From Methylobacterium sp. Leaf123 (lineage in GTDB: Bacteria; Pseudomonadota; Alphaproteobacteria; Rhizobiales; Beijerinckiaceae): 61,243 nucleotides of DNA. The translations under genes and the position numbers were made by a program. The notes beneath the pieces were generated by a model, which was given only the letters and a program-made list of their open reading frames with translations, did not search any database and was not told the origin of the DNA. This document shows, in pieces, positions 25,879-36,218 of this stretch (positions are counted from its first letter, which is position 1; each line of letters opens with the position of its first letter). The stretch covers positions 1 to 61,243 of the forward strand of contig NZ_LMNS01000023.1 in NCBI RefSeq assembly GCF_001423405.1, given 5' to 3'.

Positions 25879-27026
25879 GGCCTGCGCTTCTGGTCTGCGC
25901 CGCCCTTGCCGGCGCCATTCCGCTCACTGCCTGCCAGCCGTCGCAGGAGGCGCCCGCGCCGCCGCCCGTGCGGCCGGTCCTGACCACCCTGGCCCAACCT
26001 ACCGACAGCGTGATCTTCGGCCCCTTCGCCGGCACGGTCGAGCCGCGCTACCAGTCGCAGCTCGGCTTCCAGATCGGCGGCCGGGTGGTGGCGCGCGACG
26101 TCACCGTGGGCGACGTGGTGAAGAAGGGCCAGCGCCTCGCGGCCCTCGACCCGATCGTCTCGCGGTTCGACCTCAGCCGCGCCGAGGCGGAACTGTCCGA
26201 CGCCAAGGCCCAGGCCGAGAACGCGACGGCCACCGAGGCGCGCACCCGGCGCCTGATGGAGGGCGGCAACGTCACCCAGGCCCAGCTCGACGCGGCGGTG
26301 GCCCGGCGCGACACCGCCCAGGCCCGCCTCGCCCAGGCCGGGGCCAGCCTGCAGAAGGCCCGCGACCAGATTGGCTATACCGAGCTGCACGCCGATTTCG
26401 ACGGCGTCGTCACCCAGCGGCTCGCCGAGATCGGGCAAGTCGTGAGCCCGGGGCAGGGGATCGTGACGCTGGCCCGGCCCGAGACCCGCGAGGCCGTGGT
26501 CGACATCCCCGAGACGCTGGCCGGGGCCATGCCCAAGGACGGGCTGTTCACGGTGGTGCTCCAGAGCGCGCCGGAGATCACCGCCCGCGGCCGGGTGCGC
26601 GAGGTCGCCCCCTTCGCCGAATCCGGCACCCGCACCCGCCGCGTCCGCCTGACCCTGGAAGAGCCCGGTCCCGCCTTCCGGCTCGGCGCGACCATCACCG
26701 TCGCGCTGGAGCGCCACATCGAGCGCCGCTTCGTCCTGCCGGCCACCGCGCTCCTCGACGCGGAGGGACGCCGCTCGGTCTGGATCGTGCCGGAGGCCGA
26801 GGGGCGCGGGGACGAGAAGGCAGGCGGGCAAGGGGCCGCGCCGGGGGCTGAGCCGGGCGACCGGCATGTCGAGCGCCGCGACGTGACCCTCGACGGGGAC
26901 GGGCCAGACGGAAACGGGCGCATCGCCGTGCGCACGGGGCTGAAGCCCGGCGAGCGGGTCGTGGTCGCGGGCGCCCATTCCCTCCGCGAGGGCCAGACCG
27001 TCCGGCTGGCCGACGAACGGAACTGA
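25875..27026 (+). CDS. RND efflux periplasmic adaptor 2, lipoprotein
   Basis: A 383-residue adaptor, paralogous to its neighbour. A short signal peptide ends in the lipobox LTAC, so it should be lipid-anchored at the inner membrane. A Pro-rich tether (EAPAPPPVRPV) leads to the lipoyl half SQLGFQIGGRVVARDVTVGD, a helical hairpin with LSRAEAELSDAKAQAE, and the second half LHADFDGVVTQRLAEIGQVV. A charged Gly-rich loop (about residues 313-335) interrupts the C-terminal domain. It is coupled to adaptor 1 by an ATGA overlap, and the pump gene starts 40 bases after its stop. The presence of two distinct adaptors suggests a heteromeric adaptor ring. Confidence 0.92.
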   Translation: MRPALLVCAALAGAIPLTACQPSQEAPAPPPVRPVLTTLAQPTDSVIFGPFAGTVEPRYQSQLGFQIGGRVVARDVTVGDVVKKGQRLAALDPIVSRFDLSRAEAELSDAKAQAENATATEARTRRLMEGGNVTQAQLDAAVARRDTAQARLAQAGASLQKARDQIGYTELHADFDGVVTQRLAEIGQVVSPGQGIVTLARPETREAVVDIPETLAGAMPKDGLFTVVLQSAPEITARGRVREVAPFAESGTRTRRVRLTLEEPGPAFRLGATITVALERHIERRFVLPATALLDAEGRRSVWIVPEAEGRGDEKAGGQGAAPGAEPGDRHVERRDVTLDGDGPDGNGRIAVRTGLKPGERVVVAGAHSLREGQTVRLADERN

Positions 27027-27065
27027 GCCGGAACCCGGCAAGACAATCTGCAGAGGTTTCCGCGC

Positions 27066-30000
27066 GTGAAGGACTTCAACCTTTCCGATTGGGCGCTCGG
27101 CCACCGTTCGCTGGTCTGGTTCCTGATGCTCGTCTGTCTCGCAGCGGGCGTGATGGCCTATTCGGGCCTCGGCCGGGAGGAAGATCCGCCCTTCGCCATC
27201 AAGACCATGGTGGTCCAGGCGAGCTGGCCCGGCGCCACGATCAAGGACACCCTCGATCAGGTCACCGACCGGATCGAGAAGGAACTCCAGCAGATCAACG
27301 CGCTCGACTACGTCCGCAGCTACACCACGCCGGGTCAGGCGACGGTGTTCGTGCAGTTCCGCGACACGACGAAGAAGGACGAGATCCAGCCCGCCTTCTA
27401 TCAGGTAAGGAAGCGTCTCGGCGACATCCAGCACACCTTTCCGCAGGGCGTGCAGGGCCCGAGCTTCAACGACGAGTTCGGCGACGTCTACGGCAACGTC
27501 TACGCCTTCACCGCCGACGGCCTGACCCACCGGCAATTGCGCGACTACGTCGAGGGCGTGCGCACCGAGATCCTCAAGGTGCCCAATATCGGCAAGACCC
27601 TGCTGATGGGCGTGCAGGGCGAGACGATCTATCTCGACTTCTCGACCCGCAAGCTCGCGGGTTACGGCATCGACATCCAGGCGCTGATCAAGGCGCTGCA
27701 ATCGCAGAACGCGGTGGCCGCCTCCGGTGTGGTCCAGGCGGGGCCCGAGCGGGTCTCCCTGCGCGTGAGCGGGCAGTTCTCGTCTGAAGAATCGCTGCGC
27801 GACGTGAATCTCCGCTTCAACGACCGCTTCTTCCGCCTCGCGGATGTGGCCGAGATTTCCCGCAGCTACCAGGACCCGCCGGCCGCCCTGTTCCGCGTCG
27901 GCGGCAAGCCGGCGATCGGGCTGGCCATCGCCATGCGCCCCAACGCCAACCTGCTGAAGTTCGGCGAGGATCTGAAGGAGCGCATGCACGTCGTCGAGGG
28001 CAAGCTGCCCATCGGCGTCGGCATCCACCTCGTCTCGGATCAGCCCAAAATCGTGGAAGAGGCGGTCGGCGGCTTCACCAAGGCCCTGGTCGAGGCGGTC
28101 GTCATCGTGCTGGTGGTGAGCTTCGTCAGTCTGGGCCTGCGCGCCGGGCTCGTCGTCGCGATCTCGATCCCGCTGGTGCTCGCCATCGTCTTCGTGGTCA
28201 TGCAGATCATGGGCGTGACGCTCCAGCGCATCTCGCTCGGCGCCCTCATCATCGCGCTGGGACTCCTCGTCGATGACGCGATGATCACCGTCGAGATGAT
28301 GGTGGCCCGCCTCGAACTCGGCGACAACCTGAAGAAGGCAGCGACCTTCGCCTACACCTCCACCGCCTTCCCGATGCTCACCGGCACCCTGGTGACGGTG
28401 GCCGGCTTCCTGCCGATCGGCTTCAACGGCTCGTCGGCGGGCGAGTACACCTACTCGCTGTTCGTGGTGATCGCCGCCTCGCTCCTGGTCTCCTGGGTGG
28501 TCGCGGTGCTGTTCGCGCCGCTTCTCGGCGTCACCATGCTGCCCAAGACCATGAAGCACCATGCGGAGAAGCAAGGCCTGTTCACCCGCGCCTTCATGGC
28601 GGTTCTTCGGGTCGCGATGCGGCTGCGCTGGATCACCGTGATCATCTGCGTCGTCCTGATGGGGCTGGCCGTCGTCGGGATGGGCCGCGTGCAGCAGCAG
28701 TTCTTCCCGTCGTCCGACCGCTCCGAGGTGCTGGTCGATCTGACGCTGCCGCAGAACGCCACCATCACCGAGACGCGGGCGCAGATGGACCGCTTCGAGG
28801 CGCACCTGAAGGGCGACCCCGACATCGAGCGCTGGAGTTCCTATGTCGGCCAGGGCGCGGTGCGCTTCTACCTGCCGCTGGACCAGCAGCTCGCCAACGC
28901 CTTCTACGGGCAGATCGTGATCGTCACGAAGTCGCTGGAGATCCGCGATCGAGTCATCAAGCGGCTCCAGAAGATCGGCCGGCACGACTTCGTCGGCACC
29001 GACATTCTGGTGCAGCCGCTCAATCTCGGCCCCCCCGTCGGGCGCCCGATTCAGTACCGTCTCTCCGGGCCCGACGTGCAGGAGGTGCGCCGCCTCGCCC
29101 TCAAGCTCGCCGACGTGGTCGCCACCGACAAGCGCCTCGCCGTGCCGACCTTCGATTGGAACGAGCCCGGCAAGGTGCTGCGCGTCGAGATCCTGCAGGA
29201 CAAGGCGCGCCAGCTCGGCGTCACCAGCCAGGACATCGCCGGCATCCTCAACGGTGTCGTCGGCGGACAGGCGATCACGCAGGTGCGCGATTCGATCTAC
29301 CTCGTGAACGTGGTCGGCCGGGCGCGCACCGTGGAGCGCACCTCGCTCGACACGCTCCAGAGCCTTCAGGTCGCCCTCTCCAACGGCTCGGTCGTGCCGA
29401 TCCTGGCCTTTGCCAAGATCGACTACGATCTCGAACAGCCGATCGTCTGGCGCCGCGACCGGGTGCCGACGCTGACGGTGCGCGCCACCATCAAGGACGG
29501 AACCCAGCCTCCCACGGTCGTCGCCGCGCTCAAGCCCGCCATCGACAGCTACATGAAGGCGCTGCCGGAGGGCTACCTGCTGGCGACCGGCGGTGCGGTC
29601 GAGGAGGCGGGCAAGGGTCAGGGGCCGATCGCGGCGGTCGTGCCGGTGATGCTGCTGGCCATGGCCTTCTTCCTGATGATCCAGCTTCAGAGCTTCCAGA
29701 AGCTGTTTCTCGTCTTCTCCGTCGCGCCGCTCGGATTGATCGGCGTGGTGCCGGCCCTTCTCCTGTTCGACAAGCCGATGGGCTTCGTCGCCATCCTCGG
29801 CATCCTGGCGCTGATCGGGATCATCGTGCGCAACGCCGTGATCCTGGTGAGCCAGATCGAGGAATGCGAGGCGGAGGGGATGGCGCCGTGGGATGCCGTG
29901 GTCGAGGCCACCCGCCACCGGATGCGGCCGATCCTGCTCACGGCGGCGGCGGCGAGCCTCGGCCTGATCCCGATCGCCCGCGAGGTGTTCTGGGGGCCGA

Positions 30001-30128
30001 TGGCCTACGCCATGATCGGCGGCATCCTGGCGGCGACCGGCCTGACCCTGCTGTTCCTGCCCGCGCTCTATGTCGGCTGGTACCGGATCAGGCCGCCCTC
30101 GCGCGACGCGGCCGCGCCCGGCCCTTGA
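27066..30128 (+). CDS. RND-family efflux pump, inner-membrane permease
   Basis: A 1020-residue proton-driven pump. The first helix is in HRSLVWFLMLVCLAAGVMAY, and the porter-domain motif is PPFAIKTMVVQASWPGATIK. The proton-relay Asp pair in helix 4 is in ALGLLVDDAMITVEMMVARL. The second half repeats the layout, with GIVPALL-like helices and LALIGIIVRNAVILVSQIEE. The size matches the AcrB/HAE1-like superfamily. It starts with GTG 27066, with AGAGG nine bases upstream. It forms an operon with the two adaptors and is presumably under TetR control. No outer-membrane factor gene is present, so a TolC-like partner must come from elsewhere. The substrate is unknown. Confidence 0.94.
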   Translation: MKDFNLSDWALGHRSLVWFLMLVCLAAGVMAYSGLGREEDPPFAIKTMVVQASWPGATIKDTLDQVTDRIEKELQQINALDYVRSYTTPGQATVFVQFRDTTKKDEIQPAFYQVRKRLGDIQHTFPQGVQGPSFNDEFGDVYGNVYAFTADGLTHRQLRDYVEGVRTEILKVPNIGKTLLMGVQGETIYLDFSTRKLAGYGIDIQALIKALQSQNAVAASGVVQAGPERVSLRVSGQFSSEESLRDVNLRFNDRFFRLADVAEISRSYQDPPAALFRVGGKPAIGLAIAMRPNANLLKFGEDLKERMHVVEGKLPIGVGIHLVSDQPKIVEEAVGGFTKALVEAVVIVLVVSFVSLGLRAGLVVAISIPLVLAIVFVVMQIMGVTLQRISLGALIIALGLLVDDAMITVEMMVARLELGDNLKKAATFAYTSTAFPMLTGTLVTVAGFLPIGFNGSSAGEYTYSLFVVIAASLLVSWVVAVLFAPLLGVTMLPKTMKHHAEKQGLFTRAFMAVLRVAMRLRWITVIICVVLMGLAVVGMGRVQQQFFPSSDRSEVLVDLTLPQNATITETRAQMDRFEAHLKGDPDIERWSSYVGQGAVRFYLPLDQQLANAFYGQIVIVTKSLEIRDRVIKRLQKIGRHDFVGTDILVQPLNLGPPVGRPIQYRLSGPDVQEVRRLALKLADVVATDKRLAVPTFDWNEPGKVLRVEILQDKARQLGVTSQDIAGILNGVVGGQAITQVRDSIYLVNVVGRARTVERTSLDTLQSLQVALSNGSVVPILAFAKIDYDLEQPIVWRRDRVPTLTVRATIKDGTQPPTVVAALKPAIDSYMKALPEGYLLATGGAVEEAGKGQGPIAAVVPVMLLAMAFFLMIQLQSFQKLFLVFSVAPLGLIGVVPALLLFDKPMGFVAILGILALIGIIVRNAVILVSQIEECEAEGMAPWDAVVEATRHRMRPILLTAAAASLGLIPIAREVFWGPMAYAMIGGILAATGLTLLFLPALYVGWYRIRPPSRDAAAPGP

Positions 30129-30135
30129 GGCCGGG

Positions 30136-30156
30136 CCGGCCGACGCGGCCGGTTCT
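30136..30156 (+). terminator. Weak hairpin after the RND operon
   Basis: A 6-bp stem CCGGCC/GGCCGG with a five-base loop lies eight bases past the pump stop and is followed by TTCT. The T-tract is poor, so this is only a possible terminator. Confidence 0.3.
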
Positions 30157-30425
30157 CGCACCGATGCCAGCGACATCCCGTGGCATCCGGCGGATCGGAG
30201 ACGATCGCGCACAGATGAAACTAGTTCTATTATGCATCTCGCGCGCTTCGAGCCGGGATTTCTGCGCCTAAGCGCATGATCTCTGCTTTCGCTGCATAGC
30301 CGTCCTGTGCGGCAACACGCGTCGCCAAAACCTCTTTGCGGATGTCAAGCCATCCGCTAGGCACGTCCCGAACGCCGCGCCAAGGCGGCGGCTCCGATCA
30401 CCTTCAGGCGAGCCGGCTGCCCGCG

Positions 30426-31760
30426 ATGACCACCGACAACGCCACGGCCAATTCCCACCCGCTCGAGCGCGATGCGCAAGCGGCGATGAGCCACCACGAC
30501 GTCAGCCCCAACGACATCGCGCTCGGCGTGGTGATCGGGCGCGCGTCGGAGTATTTCGACTTCTTCGTGTTCGGCATCGCCTCGGTTCTGGTGTTCCCGA
30601 AGGTGTTCTTCCCCTTCGCCGCCCCGCTCACCGGCACGCTGTACGCATTCGCGATCTTCGCGCTGGCCTTCGTCGCCCGCCCGCTCGGGTCGATCTTCTT
30701 CATGTGGGTCCACAAGCGGCACGGACGCGGGGTGAAGCTTACCATCGCCCTGTTCCTGCTCGGCGGCTCGACCGCGGCGATCAGCTTCCTGCCAAGCTAC
30801 GACTCGATCGGCGTCGTCGCCATCGAACTGCTCGCGGTGCTGCGGGTGGCGCAGGGCTTCGCGCTCGGCGGCGCCTGGGACGGGATGGCCTCGCTGCTCG
30901 CCCTCAACGCGCCGCGGGAGCGCCGCGGCTGGTACGCGATGATCCCGCAGCTCGGCGCACCGTTCGGCTTCATGGTGGCGAGCGCGCTGTTCGCGTTCTT
31001 CTCCGTCAACCTGACCCCTGAGGATTTCAACGATTGGGGCTGGCGCTTCCCGTTCTTCTGCGCCTTCACCATCAACGTCGTGGCCCTGTTCGCGCGGCTC
31101 CGGCTCGTCGCCACCCCCGAATTCACCCGGCTTCTCGACAAGGGCCGGCTGGAGCCGGTCAGCGTCATCGATCTCGCCCGTCACCACGCCCTCGACGTGT
31201 GGATCGGCGCCTTCGTGCCGTTGGCGAGCTTTGCCCTGTTCCACCTCGTCACGATCTTCCCGATCGCGTGGCTCGCCCTGTCGAGCGAGCGCTCGGCCGG
31301 CGACTTCCTGATGGTGCAGTTCTCCGGCGCCATGGTCTGCGCCGGTGCGATCGCGGCTTCCGGCCTGATCGCCGACCAGATCGGGCGGCGCAATCTGCTG
31401 CTCATCAGCGCCGGGCTGATCGCCGTCTTCGCCTGCGGCAGCATCCTGGCGCCGCTGATCTTCGGCGAGAACGCCATCGGCCAGACGATCTACGTCAATA
31501 TCGGCTTCATGCTGCTCGGCCTGTCCTACGGCCAGACCGCCGGCGCCGTGACCTCGCGGCTCGGGGCGCGCTACCGCTACACCGGCGCGGCGCTCACCTC
31601 CGACCTCGCCTGGCTGTTCGGCGCGGGCTTCGCCCCCCTCGTGGTGCTGTACCTCTCCACCGAGTACGGCCTGGCGATGGTCGGCGTGTACCTGCTGTCC
31701 GGCGCCCTGGCGACGCTGCTCGCGCTCTCCCTCGACCGGTCCGAGATGCGCCAGATGTGA
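30426..31760 (+). CDS. MFS transporter, MHS (metabolite:H+ symporter)-like
   Basis: A 444-residue protein with about twelve membrane helices. The N-terminal helix contains the MHS signature VVIGRASEYFDFFVFGIASV. The loop-2/3 region has ARPLGSIFFMWVHKRHGRGV, and helix 5 has VAQGFALGGAWDGMASLLAL. The mid-loop and second half include GLIADQIGRRNLLLISAGLI. Relatives carry organic acids, but this branch is often found beside cyo genes, as here. I chose ATG 30426 (MTTDNATANS); ATG 30486 is possible. The cyoA gene starts 194 bases downstream, separated by a family D repeat. Confidence 0.88.
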   Translation: MTTDNATANSHPLERDAQAAMSHHDVSPNDIALGVVIGRASEYFDFFVFGIASVLVFPKVFFPFAAPLTGTLYAFAIFALAFVARPLGSIFFMWVHKRHGRGVKLTIALFLLGGSTAAISFLPSYDSIGVVAIELLAVLRVAQGFALGGAWDGMASLLALNAPRERRGWYAMIPQLGAPFGFMVASALFAFFSVNLTPEDFNDWGWRFPFFCAFTINVVALFARLRLVATPEFTRLLDKGRLEPVSVIDLARHHALDVWIGAFVPLASFALFHLVTIFPIAWLALSSERSAGDFLMVQFSGAMVCAGAIAASGLIADQIGRRNLLLISAGLIAVFACGSILAPLIFGENAIGQTIYVNIGFMLLGLSYGQTAGAVTSRLGARYRYTGAALTSDLAWLFGAGFAPLVVLYLSTEYGLAMVGVYLLSGALATLLALSLDRSEMRQM

Positions 31761-31804
31761 GTTTGGCCCCGCGGGCCGAGCCTCCGTCTCGCCGCGGGAC
31801 CGAC

Positions 31805-31861
31805 AGCGCTTTTCGACGACGTCCGGATGCCGGTTCGGCGAGACGAAGCGCGCCACAACAC
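31805..31861. repeat. Dispersed repeat, family D
   Basis: Reads AGCGCTTTTCGACGACG at the left, a core of CCGGTTCGGCGA, and ends GAAGCGCGCCACAACA. The same core and ends occur at 54173-54229. It lies between the MFS gene and cyoA. Confidence 0.7.
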
Positions 31862-31954
31862 GATCCCGGAGAGGTCGGCCGACACGCTCGGCTCGGCATC
31901 TCCGGAAAGAAATGAACCGCCGCCACGCGGGAAGTCACCCGCGCGGCCCTTGCG

Positions 31955-33118
31955 ATGGAACGAAGATTCGTGGCCATGACCGCCGACCGTTCATTGAGAG
32001 CCCGTGCCGGGGCCGGCTCCGCGGGCCGGATCCTGCGGGGTCTCGTCCTCCTGCCGCTGTTCGGCCTGCTCGCCGGCTGCAACCTCGTGGTGATGCAGCC
32101 CTCCGGCGACATCGCCATGCAGCAGCGCAACCTCGTCCTCGCCTCGACGGGGCTGATGCTGCTCATCATCATCCCGGTGATCGTGCTGACGCTCTTGTTC
32201 GCGTGGCGCTACCGCGCCTCGAACACGGCGGCCCGCCACGACCCCGATTGGGACCACTCGACCGGACTCGAAGTGGTGATCTGGACCGCGCCGCTGATGA
32301 TCATCATCGCGCTCGGCGCGCTGACCTGGATCAGCACCCACACCCTCGACCCATTCCGGCCGCTCTCGCGCATCGAGCCCGGCAAGCCGGTCGCGGCGGA
32401 AGTGAAGCCGCTCGAGGTCCAGGTCGTTGCACTCGATTGGAAGTGGCTGTTTTTCTACCCCGAATACAACATCGCCACCGTCAACGAGTTGGCCGCGCCG
32501 GTGAACCGGCCGATCACCTTCAAGATCACCGCCTCCTCGGTGATGAACGCCTTCTACGTCCCGGCGCTCGCCGGCATGATCTACGCGATGCCCGGCATGC
32601 AGACGCAGCTTCACGCCGTGATCAACAAGCCGGGCGCCTATGACGGTCTGTCGTCGCACTACAGCGGCACCGGCTTCTCGCGCATGACGTTCAAGTTCCA
32701 CGGGCTCGACGGGGACGGCTTCGACCAGTGGATTGCCAAAGTGAAGCAGCAGGGTTCGGAATTGAGCCGTGATGCCTATCTCGAACTCGAGCGCCCGAGC
32801 GAGCGTGTTCCCGTCACCTACTACGCTTCGTTTGCCGACGGCCTCTTCAGCAAGATCCTCGGCATGTGCGCCGTGCCCGGCAAGATGTGCATGCACGAGA
32901 TGATGACCATCGACGCCAAGGGCGGTGCCGGCAAAGAGAGCCAAGAGAACGCCGAGCGGCTCCAGTACGACAACCGCCATGTGCAGCGCGGCGACGAGGC
33001 CCCGGGGGCGACGACCCCGGCCTCGCACCGCGCGCCCAAGAGCGAGTCGCCCGACGGCGAGAAGAGCCACGAGGGGAGCGGCCAAGGCCGAACCGCTCCC
33101 GACCAGACCAACAACTGA
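31955..33118 (+). CDS. cyoA: Cytochrome bo3 ubiquinol oxidase subunit II
   Basis: A 387-residue membrane-anchored lipoprotein subunit of the proton-pumping quinol oxidase. The lipobox LLAGC follows a hydrophobic signal; two membrane helices (residues about 60-110) lead to the cupredoxin domain with VVALDWKWLFFYPEYNIATV. The CuA ligands of cytochrome c oxidases are absent, as expected for quinol oxidases. The COX aromatic-rich tail domain has TYYASFADGLFSKILGMC. A charged Gly/Ser/Pro tail follows residue 335. The start is ATG 31955, with ATG 31976 as an alternative; neither has a strong binding site. It is the first gene of cyoABCD. Confidence 0.95.
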   Translation: MERRFVAMTADRSLRARAGAGSAGRILRGLVLLPLFGLLAGCNLVVMQPSGDIAMQQRNLVLASTGLMLLIIIPVIVLTLLFAWRYRASNTAARHDPDWDHSTGLEVVIWTAPLMIIIALGALTWISTHTLDPFRPLSRIEPGKPVAAEVKPLEVQVVALDWKWLFFYPEYNIATVNELAAPVNRPITFKITASSVMNAFYVPALAGMIYAMPGMQTQLHAVINKPGAYDGLSSHYSGTGFSRMTFKFHGLDGDGFDQWIAKVKQQGSELSRDAYLELERPSERVPVTYYASFADGLFSKILGMCAVPGKMCMHEMMTIDAKGGAGKESQENAERLQYDNRHVQRGDEAPGATTPASHRAPKSESPDGEKSHEGSGQGRTAPDQTNN

Positions 33119-33157
33119 TCCGTCGCCGCCTCAGGATTTACGGACGAGTTTCAACCC

Positions 33158-35161
33158 ATGTTCGCAAACACGGACCTGCAGCACCTGCTGTTCGGGCGCC
33201 TCTCTCTGGAGGACATCCCGTTCCACGAACCGATCCTGCAAGTAACCTTCGCAGGCGTCGCCGTGGCCGGGATCGCGGTGATCGCCGCCATCACCTATTT
33301 CCGCTTCTGGGGTCCGCTCTGGCGCGACTGGTTGACCTCGGTCGACCACAAGAAGATCGGCATCATGTACGTCGTCCTGGCGCTCGTGATGCTGCTGCGT
33401 GGCTTTGCCGACGCGTTGCTGATGCGCTCGCAGCAGGCGATGGCGTTTGGCACCAACGAGGGCTTCCTGCCGCCGCACCACTACGACCAGATCTTCACCG
33501 CCCACGGCGTGATCATGATCTTCTTCGTGGCGATGCCGTTCGTCACCGGCCTGATGAACTTCGTCGTGCCGCTGCAGATCGGCGCGCGCGACGTCGCCTT
33601 CCCGTTCCTGAACAACCTCTCGTTCTGGATGACGGTGTCCGGCGCGGCCACGATCATGATCTCGCTGTTCGTCGGTGAGTTCGCCCGCACCGGCTGGCTC
33701 GCCTACCCGCCGCTCTCGGGCGCGGACATGAGTCCCGGCGTCGGCGTCGACTACTACATCTGGGGCCTGCAGATCGCGGGCATCGGCACGACGCTGTCCG
33801 GCATCAACCTGGTCGCGACCATCGTGAAGATGCGCGCGCCCGGCATGTCGATGATGAAGCTGCCGATCTTCACCTGGACCTCGCTGTGCACGAACGTGCT
33901 CATCGTGGCCGCCTTCCCGATCCTCGCCGCCGTTCTCGCGCTGCTGAGCCTCGACCGCTACGTCGGCACGCACTTCTTCACGAACGACCTCGGCGGCAAC
34001 CCGATGATGTACTTCAACCTCATCTGGATCTGGGGCCACCCGGAGGTCTACATCCTCATCCTGCCGGCCTTCGGCGTGTTCTCGGAGGTCACCTCGGCCT
34101 TCAGCGGCAAGCGCCTGTTCGGCTACACCTCGATGGTCTACGCGACCGTCGTCATCACGATCCTGTCCTACCTCGTTTGGCTGCACCACTTCTTCACGAT
34201 GGGTTCGGGCGCGAGCGTGAACTCGTTCTTCGGCCTGACGACGATGATCATCTCGATCCCGACGGGCGCGAAGATCTTCAACTGGCTGTTCACGATGTAT
34301 CGCGGCCGCATCCGCTTCGATGTGCCGATGCTGTGGACCGTCAGCTTCATGGTCACCTTCACCATCGGCGGCATGACCGGCGTGCTGCTCGCCGTGCCCC
34401 CGGCCGACTTCGTGCTCCACAACTCGCTGTTCCTGATCGCGCACTTCCACAACGTGATCATCGGCGGCGTGCTGTTCGGCATGTTCGCCGGCGTGAACTA
34501 CTGGTTCCCGAAGGCCTTCGGTTTCAAGCTCGACGAGTTCTGGGGCAAGGTCAGCTTCTGGTTCTGGACCATCGGCTTCTACGTCGCCTTCATGCCGCTC
34601 TACGTCCTGGGGCTGATGGGCGTGACCCGCCGGGCCCAGCACTTCGACGACCCGTCGCTGCAGATCTGGTTCGTGATCGCCGCCATCGGCGCGGGCCTGA
34701 TCGCGCTCGGCATCGGTGCGATGATCGTCCAGTTCGCGGTCTCGATCAAAAACCGCGAAGCCCTGCGCGACGTGACCGGCGATCCGTGGGAAGGCCGGAC
34801 CCTGGAATGGGCCACCTCCTCGCCGCCGCCGGACTACAACTTCGCCTTCACACCCGTGGTGCATAGCCTCGACGCGTGGTGGGACATGAAGGCCCGTGGC
34901 TTCCAGCGGCCGCTCTCGGGCTACAAGCCGATCCACATGCCCAAGAACACCGCCACCGGCGTGATCCTGGGCGTGGTCAGCATCGTCTTCTCCTTCGCGA
35001 TGATCTGGTACATCTGGTGGCTCGCAGCGCTCACCTTCGTGGCGATGCTGGCGATCACGATCGGCCATACCTTCAACTACAACCGCGACTTCTACATCCC
35101 CGCCGAGACGGTCAGCCGGACCGAGAAGCGGCGGACCGAGGCGCTGGCGGCGCGGGTCTGA
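33158..35161 (+). CDS. cyoB: Cytochrome bo3 ubiquinol oxidase subunit I
   Basis: The 667-residue catalytic subunit that holds hemes b and o3 and CuB, reduces O2 to water and pumps protons. Key segments are [20 protein letters not shown], the low-spin heme ligand in [13 protein letters not shown] (His116), the CuB ligand and cross-linked Tyr in [17 protein letters not shown], the paired His in [10 protein letters not shown], and the o3/b ligands in [18 protein letters not shown]-terminal region beyond helix 12 matches CyoB rather than CoxA. It lies 39 bases after cyoA and eight before cyoC. It is likely used under oxygen-rich or special redox conditions beside aa3 oxidases encoded elsewhere. 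Confidence 0.97.
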   Translation: MFANTDLQHLLFGRLSLEDIPFHEPILQVTFAGVAVAGIAVIAAITYFRFWGPLWRDWLTSVDHKKIGIMYVVLALVMLLRGFADALLMRSQQAMAFGTNEGFLPPHHYDQIFTAHGVIMIFFVAMPFVTGLMNFVVPLQIGARDVAFPFLNNLSFWMTVSGAATIMISLFVGEFARTGWLAYPPLSGADMSPGVGVDYYIWGLQIAGIGTTLSGINLVATIVKMRAPGMSMMKLPIFTWTSLCTNVLIVAAFPILAAVLALLSLDRYVGTHFFTNDLGGNPMMYFNLIWIWGHPEVYILILPAFGVFSEVTSAFSGKRLFGYTSMVYATVVITILSYLVWLHHFFTMGSGASVNSFFGLTTMIISIPTGAKIFNWLFTMYRGRIRFDVPMLWTVSFMVTFTIGGMTGVLLAVPPADFVLHNSLFLIAHFHNVIIGGVLFGMFAGVNYWFPKAFGFKLDEFWGKVSFWFWTIGFYVAFMPLYVLGLMGVTRRAQHFDDPSLQIWFVIAAIGAGLIALGIGAMIVQFAVSIKNREALRDVTGDPWEGRTLEWATSSPPPDYNFAFTPVVHSLDAWWDMKARGFQRPLSGYKPIHMPKNTATGVILGVVSIVFSFAMIWYIWWLAALTFVAMLAITIGHTFNYNRDFYIPAETVSRTEKRRTEALAARV

Positions 35162-35169
35162 GCAGCATC

Positions 35170-35817
35170 ATGGCAACGCACGCGACTCACACCCTCGTCG
35201 GCGACCGGATGTCCGCCACCGACGTGCCGGAATTCCTCGATCTCAAGGGCGAGCATCACCCGGAAGGGGGCACGATGCTCGGCTTCTGGATCTACCTGAT
35301 GAGCGACTGCCTCATCTTCGCAGTCCTCTTCGCCACCTACGCCGTGCTCGGCCGCAGCTATGCGGCCGGGCCCTCGCCCAAGGACTTGTTCGACCTGCCG
35401 ATCGTGGCGGTGAACACGTCGATGCTGCTGTTCTCCTCCATCACCTATGGCTTCGCCATGCTGGCGATGGAGAAGGACGACCTCGCCAAGACCCAACTCT
35501 GGCTCGCGATCACCGGCCTGTTCGGCGCGGCCTTCGTCGGGCTCGAACTCTACGAGTTCGCGCACTTGATCCACGAAGGCGCCACGCCCCAGCGCAGCGG
35601 CTTCCTGTCCGCGTTCTTCACCCTGGTCGGAACCCACGGCCTGCACGTCACCTTCGGCCTGATCTGGCTCGTCACCCTGATGATCCAGACCCGGCTCAAG
35701 GGCCTCGGGGCGGAGAACAAGCGCCGGCTGATGTGCCTGTCGATGTTCTGGCACTTCCTCGACGTCATCTGGATCGGCGTCTTCACCTTCGTGTACCTGA
35801 TGGGAGTCCTGCAATGA
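35170..35817 (+). CDS. cyoC: Cytochrome bo3 ubiquinol oxidase subunit III
   Basis: A 215-residue membrane protein with five helices. It has the CyoC pattern [20 protein letters not shown] in helix 1, [20 protein letters not shown] in helix 2, [20 protein letters not shown], the conserved [14 protein letters not shown], and a final [20 protein letters not shown]. It stabilises the oxidase core and does not bind heme. The start ATG at 35170 lies eight bases after cyoB, and its stop overlaps cyoD by four bases. Confidence 0.96.
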   Translation: MATHATHTLVGDRMSATDVPEFLDLKGEHHPEGGTMLGFWIYLMSDCLIFAVLFATYAVLGRSYAAGPSPKDLFDLPIVAVNTSMLLFSSITYGFAMLAMEKDDLAKTQLWLAITGLFGAAFVGLELYEFAHLIHEGATPQRSGFLSAFFTLVGTHGLHVTFGLIWLVTLMIQTRLKGLGAENKRRLMCLSMFWHFLDVIWIGVFTFVYLMGVLQ

Positions 35818-36194
35818 GCGGGGCAGCGCACGCCGACGATCACGGTCACGGGCAGGACGCCCACGGCCACGGCTCCTTCAAAGACTACGTCACGGGCTTC
35901 GTGCTCTCCGTCATCCTGACGGCGATCCCGTTCTGGCTGGTGATGGGCGACGTGCTGGGCGACAAGCTCGTCACCGGCGTCGTCATCCTCGGGCTCGGCG
36001 CGGTGCAGATCGTGGTCCACATGATCTACTTCCTGCACATGAATACGAAGTCGGAGGGCGGCTGGACCTTCATGGCGCTGGTCTTCACGATCACCCTCGT
36101 GGTCATCACCCTGTGCGGATCGATCTGGGTCATGCACCACCTCAACACCAACATGATGCCGGTCTCGGCCGAGGAGATGCGTCACGCTCCCTGA
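35814..36194 (+). CDS. cyoD: Cytochrome bo3 ubiquinol oxidase subunit IV
   Basis: A 126-residue membrane protein with three helices, subunit IV of the oxidase. A His/Asp-rich N-terminus ([20 protein letters not shown]) is followed by [37 protein letters not shown] and [20 protein letters not shown], then [10 protein letters not shown]. These match CyoD. It overlaps cyoC by an ATGA. The SURF1 gene follows after 61 bases containing a strong hairpin. Confidence 0.95.
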   Translation: MSGAAHADDHGHGQDAHGHGSFKDYVTGFVLSVILTAIPFWLVMGDVLGDKLVTGVVILGLGAVQIVVHMIYFLHMNTKSEGGWTFMALVFTITLVVITLCGSIWVMHHLNTNMMPVSAEEMRHAP

Positions 36195-36218
36195 CGCATC
36201 CCAAAAACCCGACGCTCC

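Noticed and set aside
25716..30212. A 1498-codon open frame on the minus strand opposite the RND operon
   Set aside because: It is the antisense shadow of three clear genes in GC-rich DNA. Its translation is His/Asp/Gly/Arg-rich low complexity with no domains.
33131..35068. A 645-codon minus-strand frame opposite cyoB
   Set aside because: Shadow of cyoB, composed of charged low-complexity sequence with no motifs.
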